Assembly (NCBI GenBank): GCA_030146605.1
Contig: JASLBO010000513.1
Span: 1-27,039 of the forward strand
Source of the DNA: Sphingomonas sp.
GTDB taxonomy: Bacteria; Pseudomonadota; Alphaproteobacteria; Sphingomonadales; Sphingomonadaceae
Direction: 5' to 3'
DNA: 27,039 nt
The number at the start of each line of letters is the position of its first letter. Position 1 is the stretch's first letter. The notes below the pieces were generated by a model. It ran no database searches. It was not told the DNA's origin and saw nothing but the letters and a program-made list of their open reading frames with translations. This document shows, piece after piece, positions 6,542-15,101 of this stretch. The translations under genes and the position numbers were made by a program.

Positions 6542-7723
6542 TCAACCCGCCGCGGCGTTGCCCAGCGTCCGTCGGGCGGCGCGCCATGCCGGCACCGCGC
6601 CGCCGAGCACCCCAACAATCACTGCAAGGGTAACAGCCTGGACGATGTCGTTCATGGTGAGATCGAACTTGAACATCACCTGTGTGAGGTTGCCGCCGAT
6701 CGTGCTCGCGCTCCGCCCTTGCAGGAACAGGCCAGCCAGCGCCACCCCGAGCCCCGAGCCGAGCAGCACGAGCAGCACCGCTTCCACCATCGTGCTCACG
6801 AAGATCGAGGGCCCGCGAAAACCGAGAATGCGCAAAGTCGCGATCTCGGTCGCGCGCGTCGATACCGAAGTGAACATGGTGTTGAGCGCGCCGGCAAGCG
6901 CGCCGACCGCCATTGCGATGCCCAGCGGCCAGCCGACGAACAGGATGAGCTTGCCCATGTTCCTCGCCTGCGCGGCGAAATAATCCCGCTCGGAGCGGGC
7001 CACGAGTTTCAGGCTGGTATCGGCGGCGAGGTAGCGCTGCAGCGCGGCGAGCGCGGAAGCATCGCTCAGCCGCGCGCGCACCGATTGCACCGCCGCGCTC
7101 GACCCGAAGAACTGGCCGACCAGTTTCCGGTCGGTCCAGACCTCCGATTCCATTGCCGATCCGCCGGCTTCGAACACGCCGACGACGCGCCACGCCATCC
7201 CGGCGAGACGCACGCTGCCGCCGAGCTTGAGGTCGCGGTAGCGCCCGGCGAGCGCACTGCCGACGACGAGCTCGTTTCGGCCGGGGGTGAACATGCGCCC
7301 GCTCGCGAGGCGTGCCAGGGGGCGGACCGCCAGCCCCTGCGGCTCCATGCCGCGCAAGGTCACACTCGACTCGGCGCCGCCGTCCTCGACTGCGCTGATC
7401 GTCGCGAAGCTCTCGGCCGAGAGCAGCGGCCCGTGCTCGCCGGCGGCGACTCCCGGCGCATTGTCGAGCCGCGCGAGCCGCGCGGTATCGATCGCGCTGT
7501 TGAACTCGGACGCCGATCCCTCGGCGAGGATGATCGCGCTCTGGTCCGATCCAGTGCCGGCAACGGTCGCGCGGAAACCCGATGCCATCGCCAGGAAACC
7601 GAGCAGCACCAGCGTGGCAAGCGCGATGCTCAGCACCGTGGCGGACGACATGCGCGCGCGCGCGGGGAGCCCGAGCATGGCGATGCGTGCCACTGCGGCG
7701 ATCTGTTTGACACTGCCGGTCAT
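6542..7723 (-). CDS. ABC transporter permease, FtsX/MacB type (second permease)
   Basis: This 393-aa membrane protein has the FtsX-like layout: one N-terminal helix (about 28-48), a large extracytoplasmic domain (about 50-265) and three C-terminal helices (about 270-290, 318-342 and 360-382). The C-terminal domain holds typical sequence such as TEIATLRILGFRGPSIFVS. I use ATG 7723, which shares one base with the upstream permease stop (TGATG) and has GGGAGG a few bases earlier; a GTG lies one codon before. It is the last gene of the export operon. With the adjacent permease and ATPase it forms a heterodimeric MacB/Lol-like ABC complex that works mechanically across the periplasm. Substrate unknown; peptide export or immunity is inferred from context. 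Confidence 0.88.
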   Translation of the reverse strand: MTGSVKQIAAVARIAMLGLPARARMSSATVLSIALATLVLLGFLAMASGFRATVAGTGSDQSAIILAEGSASEFNSAIDTARLARLDNAPGVAAGEHGPLLSAESFATISAVEDGGAESSVTLRGMEPQGLAVRPLARLASGRMFTPGRNELVVGSALAGRYRDLKLGGSVRLAGMAWRVVGVFEAGGSAMESEVWTDRKLVGQFFGSSAAVQSVRARLSDASALAALQRYLAADTSLKLVARSERDYFAAQARNMGKLILFVGWPLGIAMAVGALAGALNTMFTSVSTRATEIATLRILGFRGPSIFVSTMVEAVLLVLLGSGLGVALAGLFLQGRSASTIGGNLTQVMFKFDLTMNDIVQAVTLAVIVGVLGGAVPAWRAARRTLGNAAAG

Positions 7724-8883
7724 CACTTCCTCCCCAATGCTTCGACGATGTTGACACGGCTTGCCTGGAGCACCGGCAGGATGCCGGTCAGCAGGATCAG
7801 CAGCGCCACGAGCCCGGCCGCCATCGCGAGTGTTGACGTGCCCATCGCCATGCCGGGCAGCACGTCCTTCAGCGCGGCGCCGACCGCCGAGACGATCAGT
7901 GCCGCCACGCTCATGCCCGCGACCGCGCCGGCGATCGCGATCAGCGCGACTTCGCCCGCGAAGATCCGCGCCACACGCAGCCTCGAGAAGCCGAGCGTCT
8001 TGAGCACGCCGATCTCACCGGTGCGCTCGCCGACCATGAAGATCAGCGTGTTGCCGACGACGCAGAGGATGACGACGAACGCCGCGCCGACGATCAGCCG
8101 GACGATCAGCATCACGTCGCCGATCTGCGACAGGAAGGCGCGGCCAAGCGCAGCCTCGCTCTGCGTGCGCGTCGCAGCTGCCGAATTGGCGTATCCGGCG
8201 TCGATCACGCGGGCCATCGCATCGTTGGCGGCGAGGTCGCGGCCCTGGACGAGGATCCAGTTGATGCGGTCGCGCCCGGTGATCAGGGCTTCGTTGTAGT
8301 AAGCGAAGTGCCCGGCCATCGCCAGTTCGCTGCCGCCGGGCTGGGCGGCGGTATAGATGCCCGCCACGGTGAAGCGCCACGCGCGCGTTCCGTCCTCGCG
8401 CAGATCGTTGAAACTCTGCAGCGTGACCTGGTCGCCGCGCTTCCAGCCATAGCGCTCGGCCAGAGCGCGGCCGATCAGCAGGCCGTCCCGCGTGGCAAGG
8501 AAGCGGGCGCGGTCCTCGTCCGTCACCGTCACGACGTCCTTGGACACAGCTAGATAGGTTTCAGGCTCGACCATCACTGCCGAGACGATGTCCTTGGGCT
8601 GACGCCAATAGACCAATGCCATGCGCACCGGGCTCGAAACCGCGACATTGGCCTGGCGGGCGACATCGCGGGCATAGGCGATCGGCAGCGTCTGCTGGAA
8701 GCCATTGCGGTTGACCACCATCATCCGCTCGTGCGCGCCCGGCTGGTCCTCGAGCCGGAACGCAGTGCCGACGGCACTCAGCACCCCGAAGATCAGGAAG
8801 GCGACGGCGATGCAGCCCACCATCAACAGCATGCGGACCGGATTGCGAAGCGCGTTGCGCCGGATGAGCGTGGCCTCCCTCAT
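7723..8883 (-). CDS. ABC transporter permease, FtsX/MacB type (first permease)
   Basis: The 386-aa product begins with a short basic region and a membrane helix (about 17-40), followed by a periplasmic domain of roughly 210 residues and three C-terminal helices (about 260-285, 305-335, 350-372). The segment GERTGEIGVLKTLGFSRLRV is the typical FtsX cytoplasmic loop that contacts the ATPase. ATG 8883 overlaps the ATPase stop (ATGA) and its own stop overlaps the second permease start, indicating coupled translation at balanced levels. It is related to the neighbour but not a recent duplicate, consistent with a heterodimer. Function in efflux of a peptide or damaged envelope component is inferred. 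Confidence 0.88.
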   Translation of the reverse strand: MREATLIRRNALRNPVRMLLMVGCIAVAFLIFGVLSAVGTAFRLEDQPGAHERMMVVNRNGFQQTLPIAYARDVARQANVAVSSPVRMALVYWRQPKDIVSAVMVEPETYLAVSKDVVTVTDEDRARFLATRDGLLIGRALAERYGWKRGDQVTLQSFNDLREDGTRAWRFTVAGIYTAAQPGGSELAMAGHFAYYNEALITGRDRINWILVQGRDLAANDAMARVIDAGYANSAAATRTQSEAALGRAFLSQIGDVMLIVRLIVGAAFVVILCVVGNTLIFMVGERTGEIGVLKTLGFSRLRVARIFAGEVALIAIAGAVAGMSVAALIVSAVGAALKDVLPGMAMGTSTLAMAAGLVALLILLTGILPVLQASRVNIVEALGRK

Positions 8884-9596
8884 GCCGCGATCGCTTCGTC
8901 GACGAAGCGTCCCTTTTCGAGGTGGAGCACGGTGTCGGCCGCACGCGCTGCGACGGGATCGTGAGTAACCATGACAATGGTCTTGCCGAGCTCGTCGGCG
9001 AGCAGCCGTAGGATCTCAAGCACTGCGTCGGCGCTCGGCCGGTCGAGGTCGCCCGTGGGCTCGTCGGCGAGGATCAGCTTGGGATCGGCGACCAACGCCC
9101 GGGCGATCGCGACGCGCTGCTGCTGCCCGCCCGAAAGCTCGCGCGGGCGATGTCGGGCGCGGTCTGCCAGCCCGACCACGTCGAGCGCAGTATCGACGCG
9201 GCGGCGGCGCTCTTTCGTGCTCATCGGGTGGAGCAGCAGCGGCAGTTCGACATTCTGTGCTGCAGTTAGCATCGGCATCAGATTGTAGAATTGGAAGATG
9301 AAGCCGAGCGTCTGCGCGCGCCACCGGGTCAGGCCCGACTCGCTGTAGCTGTCTATCCGCTCGCCATCGACGGCGAGCATGCCACTGTTGGGGCGATCGA
9401 TGCCGGCGAGCATGTTGAGCAAGGTCGTCTTGCCCGATCCTGACGGCCCCATCAGCGCGACGAAGCGTCCGCGCGCGATCGTCAACGACAGCTTGTTGAA
9501 GATCGGCACTTCGGTGTTGCCACGGCGATAGCTCTTGGAGAGATCGACGATGTCGATGAGATTGTCGGGGGCGGGAACGCGCTGCATGAAGTTCAC
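8880..9596 (-). CDS. ABC transporter ATPase, MacB/LolD-like
   Basis: The 238-aa ATPase has all canonical motifs: Walker [11 protein letters not shown]-loop in [11 protein letters not shown], signature LSGGQQQR, Walker [12 protein letters not shown] and switch His in VMVTHDP. The Q-loop region and the DEPTGDLD sequence place it in the MacB/LolD/FtsE group that pairs with FtsX-like permeases, which follow directly. The start is GTG 9596, inside the adaptor stop (GTGA), with GGAG 7 to 8 bases upstream. It powers the complex from the cytoplasmic side of the inner membrane. LolD itself is less likely because a HlyD-type adaptor precedes it, an arrangement typical of tripartite efflux pumps. Confidence 0.92.
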   Translation of the reverse strand: MNFMQRVPAPDNLIDIVDLSKSYRRGNTEVPIFNKLSLTIARGRFVALMGPSGSGKTTLLNMLAGIDRPNSGMLAVDGERIDSYSESGLTRWRAQTLGFIFQFYNLMPMLTAAQNVELPLLLHPMSTKERRRRVDTALDVVGLADRARHRPRELSGGQQQRVAIARALVADPKLILADEPTGDLDRPSADAVLEILRLLADELGKTIVMVTHDPVAARAADTVLHLEKGRFVDEAIAA

Positions 9597-10639
9597 GAAC
9601 GGTCTCCTTTGGGAAGGAATGCCGCCTTGGCGGCCATTTGGGGGAGGATGCGCGGATCGCGGCGCACGAACGCGATGTTGACACGCACGGTGGCTCGGTT
9701 TCGGTCCGCCGACGGGACGATTGCGGCGACTGCGGCCTCGAACCGCTCGCCGGGAAGCGCATCGAAGGTGAGAACTACACGCTGGCCCGAGCGAATGCCG
9801 CTGATATAGGCTTCGTTGACATCGGCCTCGACCTGCAGGCTGCCCATGTCGACCAGGGTCACCACGCCGGTGCGGGTGAACCCGCCGCCCGCAGAGATCG
9901 GCGACACGAGCTCGCCGACTTCGGCATTCTTCTCGATAACAACTCCGGCGAAGGGGGCGCGGATCGCGTAGCGGTCAAGCGTTACGTGGGCCGCACGGAC
10001 TGCCGCGGCGGCACCGCTCAGCGCGGCTTCAGCGGCGGCGATGCGGGCGCGGAGCACGCCGTTCTCGGACTGGCTTTCCTCAAGCGCCGCCATGGTGGTG
10101 AAGCCGCGCTGGCTGAGCGCCTGGCGGCGCGCGAGCGTGGCAGACGCCTGGCGATGCTGGTGACGCAGCGCCGTGACCGTCTGTCGCGCTTCGGCTTGGG
10201 CGGCGATCGCCCCGTCGAGCGCCGCGCGCGCATCCGAATCGTCGACCCGGGCAATGACCTGGCCGGCCCGGACATGGTCGCCCTCGGCCACGAGCACCTG
10301 ACGAAGCTGGCCTGTGACCTGCGAACCGACGGTGCCGCCGCGCTGAGGCACCACGAATCCGGCAGCAACCAGGCTGGCAAGGGGCGCATCGGGAGCCGGG
10401 GCAGCGGCGCGCGCGGGGGCGGTGGCGGTGGCGGCCGGTGCGGCCTTGCTGCGGCCGAGCAGCGATGCCGTCGCGACGCTGCCAACAGCGAGGCTCACCA
10501 GCCCGGTGAGGAGCACCGGCAGCAGGGACCAGCGCCCGTGGCTCTCGACGGGGATCGCAAGCGCCGGCCTGGGCATGGCCGTGCTCGGCTCGCGATCGAG
10601 CCGAAGCTCGCGCAGCCGATCCGCTACGGTGGCGGTCAT
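9593..10639 (-). CDS. HlyD/MacA-type periplasmic adaptor (membrane fusion) protein
   Basis: The 348-aa protein has a cytoplasmic N-terminus of about 35 residues, one membrane helix (about 36-58, LLPVLLTGLVSLAVGSVATA) and a periplasmic part with the usual adaptor layout. The first lipoyl half is near 90-140 (VTGQLRQVLVAEGDHVRAGQ), a coiled-coil hairpin rich in Ala, Gln and Arg spans about 145-215, and the second lipoyl half follows (YAIRAPFAGVVIEKNAEVGE). A beta-barrel domain completes it. It should link the inner-membrane ABC pump to an outer-membrane channel; no TolC homologue occurs in the window, so the host's own channel would be used. It starts in ATGA overlap with the preceding gene. 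Confidence 0.9.
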   Translation of the reverse strand: MTATVADRLRELRLDREPSTAMPRPALAIPVESHGRWSLLPVLLTGLVSLAVGSVATASLLGRSKAAPAATATAPARAAAPAPDAPLASLVAAGFVVPQRGGTVGSQVTGQLRQVLVAEGDHVRAGQVIARVDDSDARAALDGAIAAQAEARQTVTALRHQHRQASATLARRQALSQRGFTTMAALEESQSENGVLRARIAAAEAALSGAAAAVRAAHVTLDRYAIRAPFAGVVIEKNAEVGELVSPISAGGGFTRTGVVTLVDMGSLQVEADVNEAYISGIRSGQRVVLTFDALPGERFEAAVAAIVPSADRNRATVRVNIAFVRRDPRILPQMAAKAAFLPKGDRS

Positions 10640-11127
10640 TGGTCGTCCTCCGTCCTGCGCTCACAGCGGGCCCGTGCGGCTGCCCAGACCAGGCCTGCGC
10701 CAACGCCCGACACGATGTGTGTCGCGGTTGCGACCACGCCCGCGTTCCACAACAAACTGCCGCTGGTCGCTGTGAAATAGTCGAACGGGGCGGCGCAGAG
10801 GAGCACGGTTGCGGCGACGAGGCCGGCGACCATGCCGGTCGTCGGGCTTCCACCGGGCAGCGACAGCCGCGGCAGCACGTAGAGCAGGAGCAGGAACAGC
10901 GCGCCGAAACCGATCTTCGCATAAGGGGGCACCTTGTCGGCGATCATGAACACCGCCCTCGCGATGGCGCCGGCTTCGGTCTCGCTACCCACCTGTAGCC
11001 ACCGCACCGCCGCGGATACATAAGTGAACGACGCCCAGCCGATCATCCATCCGATCAGCGTGCATTTGTGCGCCGCCAGACCCGTAAGTGCCGAGGCGTG
11101 AGCCTGCGGTGTCAACGGCGCGGTCAT
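10636..11127 (-). CDS. Small integral membrane protein of unknown function in export operon
   Basis: The 163-aa product has about four hydrophobic helices (near residues 22-42, 70-88, 95-117 and 128-150) with short loops, and a charged C-terminal tail (ARARCERRTEDDQ). No enzymatic motif is seen. It lies between the ABC half-exporter and the HlyD-type adaptor and overlaps both neighbours by 4 bases (ATGA at each end), so it is made together with them. Given this placement it could be an immunity protein, an accessory subunit of the exporter or a membrane-bound processing factor; none of these can be proven from the sequence. I do not recognise the family. Confidence 0.75.
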   Translation of the reverse strand: MTAPLTPQAHASALTGLAAHKCTLIGWMIGWASFTYVSAAVRWLQVGSETEAGAIARAVFMIADKVPPYAKIGFGALFLLLLYVLPRLSLPGGSPTTGMVAGLVAATVLLCAAPFDYFTATSGSLLWNAGVVATATHIVSGVGAGLVWAAARARCERRTEDDQ

Positions 11128-12920
11128 GCGGACTTCTCCTCAAGGAACTGGCGATGGACGAGGCGGCGGTAGAAACCGGTGCCAGACAGCAGGGACTCGG
11201 GCGCGCCGCGTTCGACCAGTTCGCCACCGTCGAGCGCGACGATCTGATCCATCGCCTCCAGCCCGGTCATACGGTGCGTGACGAGGATGCAGGTGCGGCC
11301 GCGCATCAGCGCTTCGAGCCCCTGCAGGACGAGATGGGCGTTCTCCTCGTCGAGGCTCGAGGTAGCTTCGTCGAGGAGCAGGATCTCGGGATCGCGCAGG
11401 AACATCCGCGCGATGGCAAGTCGTTGGCGTTCACCGCCTGATAGCCGCGCACCGCGCTCCCCGATCTGAGTGTCGAGCCCCTCGGGCAACGCCGCCACGA
11501 AGCCGTCCGACCGCGACGATGCGAGCGCGCCGGCGATCGCTTCTTCGCCGACCGGCCGGTCGATCCCATACAGCAGATTTTCGCGGACGCTGCCCGACAG
11601 CATGGCCGAAGTCTGCGCGACATAGCCGATCCGCGCGCGCCATTCGCGCAGCGGGATCGCCGTGATGTTCTCGTCGCCGTGGCGGATGCTGCCCTGATCG
11701 GGCGTATAGAAGCGCTCTACCAGGGCGAGCAAAGTCGACTTGCCCGAGCCGCTGGGACCGATGATCGCCGTGCGGCTGCCCGGCGCGAAGAGCAAGCCGT
11801 CGAGAGACAGCGCCAGTCGATCGCCATAGCTGAAGCGGACCCGATCGAAGGTCAGCGCCTTGGGCGTACGGACTGCGGCGCGCGACGTGACCGGTGCCGA
11901 CCATTCAGGGGCGAGGCGCAGCACTTCGGCGAGCCTGGTTGAGGCGCCGCGTGCAACCGAGAGCTGCGAGAAGAAACTGGTGAGCTGCGCCAGCGGCCCG
12001 ACGACAGTGAAGATGTAGAGCAGGAACGCCGTCAGCGTACCCGAGGACAAGGTCCCGGCCGCGACGCGCATCCCACCATAAGCGAGGATCGTCACCAGCG
12101 AGATCGTCACTGCCAGCGTCATCACCGGGCTGAGCGCAGCCTCGATCCGGGCAGAGCGGCAGCCGAGCGCGAACAGGGCGAAAATGCCGGAATCGGCACG
12201 GCGGCGCTCGCGCTCCTCGGCGCCGAAGGTCTTTACCATCCGCATCTCGGCGAAGACCTGGGTCAGGCGCCCGCTCAGCCGGGCAGTCTCGTCCTGGGTG
12301 CGATAGGCCACCGCCGCCATGGTCAGCATCACCGGCAGCATTGCCAGGAAAGCCGCGCCGATCACGCCGAACAATATGCTGGCGAGCGCGGCGTCCATCG
12401 AGAACAGCACCAACGCCGCGCCGACGAGCAGCAGCACTGCCGAGGCGGCGTTGAGGCTCTCGCGCGAGATGAGCTGGGCGACGGCCTTGGTGTCGTTGAT
12501 CACGCGGCTGGTCACTTCGCCGCTGGCGAGCCCGTCCAGATACGTGACCGGTGCCGCCACCAGCCGCTCGATCGCCGCGCTGCGCAGCCGGGCGCCGAGC
12601 GAAAGCCCCGCCCGGCTGGTGAGGTAGCGCGCGACCGCCGCGGCGACGGCGGCGGCGAGGAGTACCAGCACCAGCTGGACGATCACCGGCCGGTCGAACA
12701 GCCCGCCGGAAGTCGCCGCCATCGCGCTCGAGCCGTCAACGATCGTACGGGTCAGCAGCGGAAAGCCGAGCGTGCCGCCCACCTCGACCAGGGTCAGCAT
12801 CGCCGCGACGGCGAGCGCGGCGCGATCAATGCGGACATGGCCCAATACCGAGAACAGATCGGCATAGGATGCAGGACCCGTCTTGGGGACTGCGGCGTCG
12901 GTGGGCGTTGCGCGGGTCAC
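11124..12920 (-). CDS. ABC half-exporter with fused permease and ATPase domains
   Basis: Start GTG 12920 overlaps the cupin-like gene stop (GTGA) and gives 598 aa; an open frame continues upstream to 13160, but that part overlaps the neighbour and is not protein-like. A six-helix exporter domain spans about residues 35-320 and the ATPase follows: Walker A GPSGSGKST near 400, signature LSGGERQRLAIARM near 500, Walker B ILLLDEATSSLD near 520, switch His in LVTHRM. There is no N-terminal C39 peptidase domain, so this transporter would not itself cut a double-glycine leader. The family includes MsbA and peptide exporters such as McjD. Next to short peptide genes and their putative modification enzymes, export of the peptides is the most natural role. 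Confidence 0.92.
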   Translation of the reverse strand: MTRATPTDAAVPKTGPASYADLFSVLGHVRIDRAALAVAAMLTLVEVGGTLGFPLLTRTIVDGSSAMAATSGGLFDRPVIVQLVLVLLAAAVAAAVARYLTSRAGLSLGARLRSAAIERLVAAPVTYLDGLASGEVTSRVINDTKAVAQLISRESLNAASAVLLLVGAALVLFSMDAALASILFGVIGAAFLAMLPVMLTMAAVAYRTQDETARLSGRLTQVFAEMRMVKTFGAEERERRRADSGIFALFALGCRSARIEAALSPVMTLAVTISLVTILAYGGMRVAAGTLSSGTLTAFLLYIFTVVGPLAQLTSFFSQLSVARGASTRLAEVLRLAPEWSAPVTSRAAVRTPKALTFDRVRFSYGDRLALSLDGLLFAPGSRTAIIGPSGSGKSTLLALVERFYTPDQGSIRHGDENITAIPLREWRARIGYVAQTSAMLSGSVRENLLYGIDRPVGEEAIAGALASSRSDGFVAALPEGLDTQIGERGARLSGGERQRLAIARMFLRDPEILLLDEATSSLDEENAHLVLQGLEALMRGRTCILVTHRMTGLEAMDQIVALDGGELVERGAPESLLSGTGFYRRLVHRQFLEEKSA

Positions 12921-13834
12921 GCGCGCAGGCTCTCGAGGCGGGCGAGCTTGTGCTGGGCCCAGCCGGCGACCAGCGCGCTCTCGCTGCGCGCGCCCCGCTC
13001 GAACACTGCCATCGTCTCTTCCAGATCCGGCTTGGTCGCGGCTATTGCCTTGAGCGCTGCGAAACGCACGCGCTCCGAGAGATGTGACCGTGCCGTCTCG
13101 GCCAGATAGTCCTGGGCGTTCTCGCCGCCGACCTGGGCGATCATCGGCATCAGCGAGCACATCGACATGCGATTGATCATGTTGCCGACGAAGTTGCGCT
13201 CGACGTCGAAGCCATATTGATCGACCACGCTGCCGCGCACGGTGAGCTCCATGATGTTGAGGCTGATCGACATGCTCTCGGGCGGTAGCTGATCATGGAT
13301 GTCGTAGCAGGCGCGGTAGAGCATCACTTTGCCCTCGCTTAGCGAACTCTTTTCCACGAACTTGAGATCTACTGGCTCGCCCGGATAACCGGCGGTCTCC
13401 TCATAGTCATAGGTATAATAGTTGCTGCTGTAGCCGGGACCGAAATGCCCGACGGTCAAGAAGTTGAACGAATGATCGTGCGGGTGGTGATAGAAGAACT
13501 GCTCGGGCCCGCTCGCCCGCAGGATGTGGTCCTTGTTCGACGGCCAGAAATTGGCGCGCAGGAAGAAGGTCTGCTGGCGCTTGGTGGGCGCGTAGAGCAT
13601 GATGACCTGCGGTCCGTAGTTATTCGAGCCGTTTCCGATTCCGGTGCGTTTTTTCAGCTCGTCGAGCGCCATGTCGCCAAGGAAGCTGCGGTTGTTGCTG
13701 AGCCGCTTGAGCATCGGCGCCGCTGCAACCATTTGATCGTGATCAGAGGTGTCGATATTCTCGTCGTGCAGATACTCGATGATTTCGTCGAGCTCGATCG
13801 CGTCGGTCTGCGGAGAATCGATGACTAGTGGCAT
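12917..13834 (-). CDS. His-rich cupin-like protein with HEAT-like C-terminus (module 2)
   Basis: The 305-aa soluble protein starts at ATG 13834 with AGGAG 8 to 9 bases upstream. Its core resembles a cupin barrel: YGPQV and FLRANFWPS lead to FFYHHPHDHSFNFLTVG at 113-129 and later YRACYDIHDQLPPESMSISL, with N193 just beyond. His119, His121 and His180 could form a metal-binding triad; the usual cupin Glu is not evident. A GPGY segment and a run of Tyr (YYTYDY) follow the first His motif. The last about 65 residues look like HEAT/Armadillo helices. The paralogue at 15848-16774 keeps nearly every one of these motifs. A non-heme iron oxygenase-type role on the peptides is inferred; no family name comes to mind. 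It is coupled to the exporter gene by a GTGA overlap. Confidence 0.75.
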   Translation of the reverse strand: MPLVIDSPQTDAIELDEIIEYLHDENIDTSDHDQMVAAAPMLKRLSNNRSFLGDMALDELKKRTGIGNGSNNYGPQVIMLYAPTKRQQTFFLRANFWPSNKDHILRASGPEQFFYHHPHDHSFNFLTVGHFGPGYSSNYYTYDYEETAGYPGEPVDLKFVEKSSLSEGKVMLYRACYDIHDQLPPESMSISLNIMELTVRGSVVDQYGFDVERNFVGNMINRMSMCSLMPMIAQVGGENAQDYLAETARSHLSERVRFAALKAIAATKPDLEETMAVFERGARSESALVAGWAQHKLARLESLRA

Positions 13835-13858
13835 GGTGACGTCTCCTATCGGTGAGTG

Positions 13859-14839
13859 TCATTCGGCCGCGATGGCCGGCATTTCGTCGCTGAGCATTTC
13901 GATCGTCCGCTGCGCTGCGCGGCGCACTGCGGCCTGCGGGTCCCGGTCGCGCATGCGCTCGAGATGCGGCCAGGCCCGCTCGAGATCGAGGCCGAGATAT
14001 TCGCGCATGGTGTGCCAGCGGACGTAGTGCGACGGATGCTCGAGCAGGCGCTCCATTTGCTCGCAGCTGTCCTGGCGGCCGAACAGGCGCATCGCGGTGG
14101 CGAGCATCTGAAGTCTCGTCGGCTCTTGCGCGGGCGAGCTGGCGCCGACCATCCGGCGCGTATCGAAGTCGAACTCGAGCGCCATCGGCATCCCGCCGCG
14201 GTACATCTGGATCTGCAGCACCAGCGCGTGCGATCCAGCCTTGGCCGAATATTCGAAGGATTCATTGGCCTTGAAGTGGAGAGAGTCGCCGGCCTTGCAG
14301 TTGAAGCGGTCCCCCTCCTCGAAGCGAAGGTCGAGCGTGTGAAGGTCGTCATCGTCGCCGAAAGTCGGGATCCTCCACGACTGGAGTGGAAATTCGTGCG
14401 AGCGGAAGAATTTGAGATACGTTTCCTGTCCGCCGAAAGTCAGCGTGCGTCGCTCGCCGTAACGCTGCTTGGCGAGATCGATCTCGAAACCGTCGAGCGC
14501 CAACAGCATCGCGGTGAACTGGTCGGTGGAGGCGAGCACCATGCCGCCGAAGAATTCGCCGCCGATCGGCTGAAACGAAGAGCCGTAAAAGGGATTGCGG
14601 TCGGCGCAGCGCTTCTCTTCGGCGACGATCGCCTGGATGCGGTCTTCGGTGAAGAAGACGTCGCACAGGCGGAACACTTCGGCCGGCGTCATTTCTTCGT
14701 TCGCCGCCAGAATACGCTTGAGATCACCGAAACCTAGATAGTCATTGTAATAGCTGACGCTCCGCTTGTTATCTTCCAGCAGACCGGGACGGAACTCGGG
14801 GGCCGTCACCACCGCCATGACATCCTTGAGATTCTTCAT
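13859..14839 (-). CDS. HEAT-like partner protein of the cupin-like enzyme (module 2)
   Basis: I use ATG 14839, with GAGGGAAA upstream, giving 326 aa; an in-frame GTG at 14872 is possible but lacks a ribosome site. The N-terminal 110 residues are helical and acidic. The middle (about 145-235) is beta-rich and barrel-like (GDSLHFKANESFEYSAKAG, ALVLQIQMYRGGMP). The C-terminus has HEAT-like helices containing YVRWHTMREYLGLDL and MRDRDPQAAVRRAAQRT. The gene at 16762-17739 is a distant paralogue: it shares the FxxGM segment, the barrel and a C-terminus with RWH, RDP and RAA in the same order. Each copy sits directly before a cupin-like gene, implying a two-protein complex. It lacks a clear His metal triad, so it may be a substrate-binding partner. 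Confidence 0.72.
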   Translation of the reverse strand: MKNLKDVMAVVTAPEFRPGLLEDNKRSVSYYNDYLGFGDLKRILAANEEMTPAEVFRLCDVFFTEDRIQAIVAEEKRCADRNPFYGSSFQPIGGEFFGGMVLASTDQFTAMLLALDGFEIDLAKQRYGERRTLTFGGQETYLKFFRSHEFPLQSWRIPTFGDDDDLHTLDLRFEEGDRFNCKAGDSLHFKANESFEYSAKAGSHALVLQIQMYRGGMPMALEFDFDTRRMVGASSPAQEPTRLQMLATAMRLFGRQDSCEQMERLLEHPSHYVRWHTMREYLGLDLERAWPHLERMRDRDPQAAVRRAAQRTIEMLSDEMPAIAAE

Positions 14840-14889
14840 GTCGTTTCCCTCATGCCGATCGGAACGGTTCACCCGATCCCGTCAGGTGT

Positions 14890-14921
14890 TTGCGGGCGCG
14901 GCCAACGTGCCGCGCCCGCAA
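14890..14921 (-). promoter_or_regulatory. Strong hairpin between peptide C and its enzyme genes
   Basis: The minus strand carries TTGCGGGCGCGGC, a 6-base loop, and GCCGCGCCCGCAA: a perfect 13-bp, almost all G-C stem starting 4 bases after the peptide C stop. No U-run follows, so it is unlikely to be a full terminator. In peptide-product operons such a stem commonly limits read-through or protects the upstream mRNA so that precursor outnumbers enzymes; that role is inferred here. The first peptide module has an equivalent stem. Confidence 0.7.
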
Positions 14922-14925
14922 GCGA

Positions 14926-15078
14926 TTACTCGGCGCTGACCGCGTCGTTGGTGACCGCGATCACGACGCCGATGATGATGCCGGCGATGACCTGGCCGGC
15001 GACGACCGGCGTGTGGCGGGCCGAGCCGGGAGCACCGACTTCGAGATCGAGGGCGGGCAGGTTGTTGGTATCGAACAT
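14926..15078 (-). CDS. Peptide C: 50-aa putative precursor peptide
   Basis: ATG 15078 has a strong AAGGGGAAA ribosome site. The 50-residue product begins MFDTNNLPALDLEVG. It shares NLPALDxEVG with peptide B encoded just upstream, which looks like a recognition or leader block. A short spacer (residues 16-24, with Arg21-His22) follows, then a very hydrophobic stretch VVAGQVIAGIIIGVVIAV (25-42) and a polar end TNDAVSAE. It contains no Cys. Size, tandem duplication with B, the strong ribosome site and the hairpin after the stop all fit a ribosomally made, exported peptide, either modified or membrane-active. It is equally possible that it is a small membrane protein. No known precursor family was recognised. 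Confidence 0.78.
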   Translation of the reverse strand: MFDTNNLPALDLEVGAPGSARHTPVVAGQVIAGIIIGVVIAVTNDAVSAE

Positions 15079-15101
15079 GGAATTTCCCCTTGTTGAGCGT
15101 G

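Noticed and set aside
6116..8299. Long plus-strand open frame of 727 codons opposite the two permease genes
   Set aside because: It is an antisense shadow caused by high G+C: composition is His/Arg/Glu-rich without domains, and the minus-strand FtsX-type permeases with coupled starts clearly own this DNA.
8880..9596. LolD of the lipoprotein-sorting LolCDE complex
   Set aside because: ATPase motifs fit, but the HlyD-type adaptor and the peptide-cluster context favour a MacB-like efflux system.
11124..13160. Longer version of the ABC exporter starting at 13160
   Set aside because: The extra 80 residues lie within the cupin-like gene and are not protein-like; GTG 12920 overlaps its stop in the same manner as the rest of the operon.
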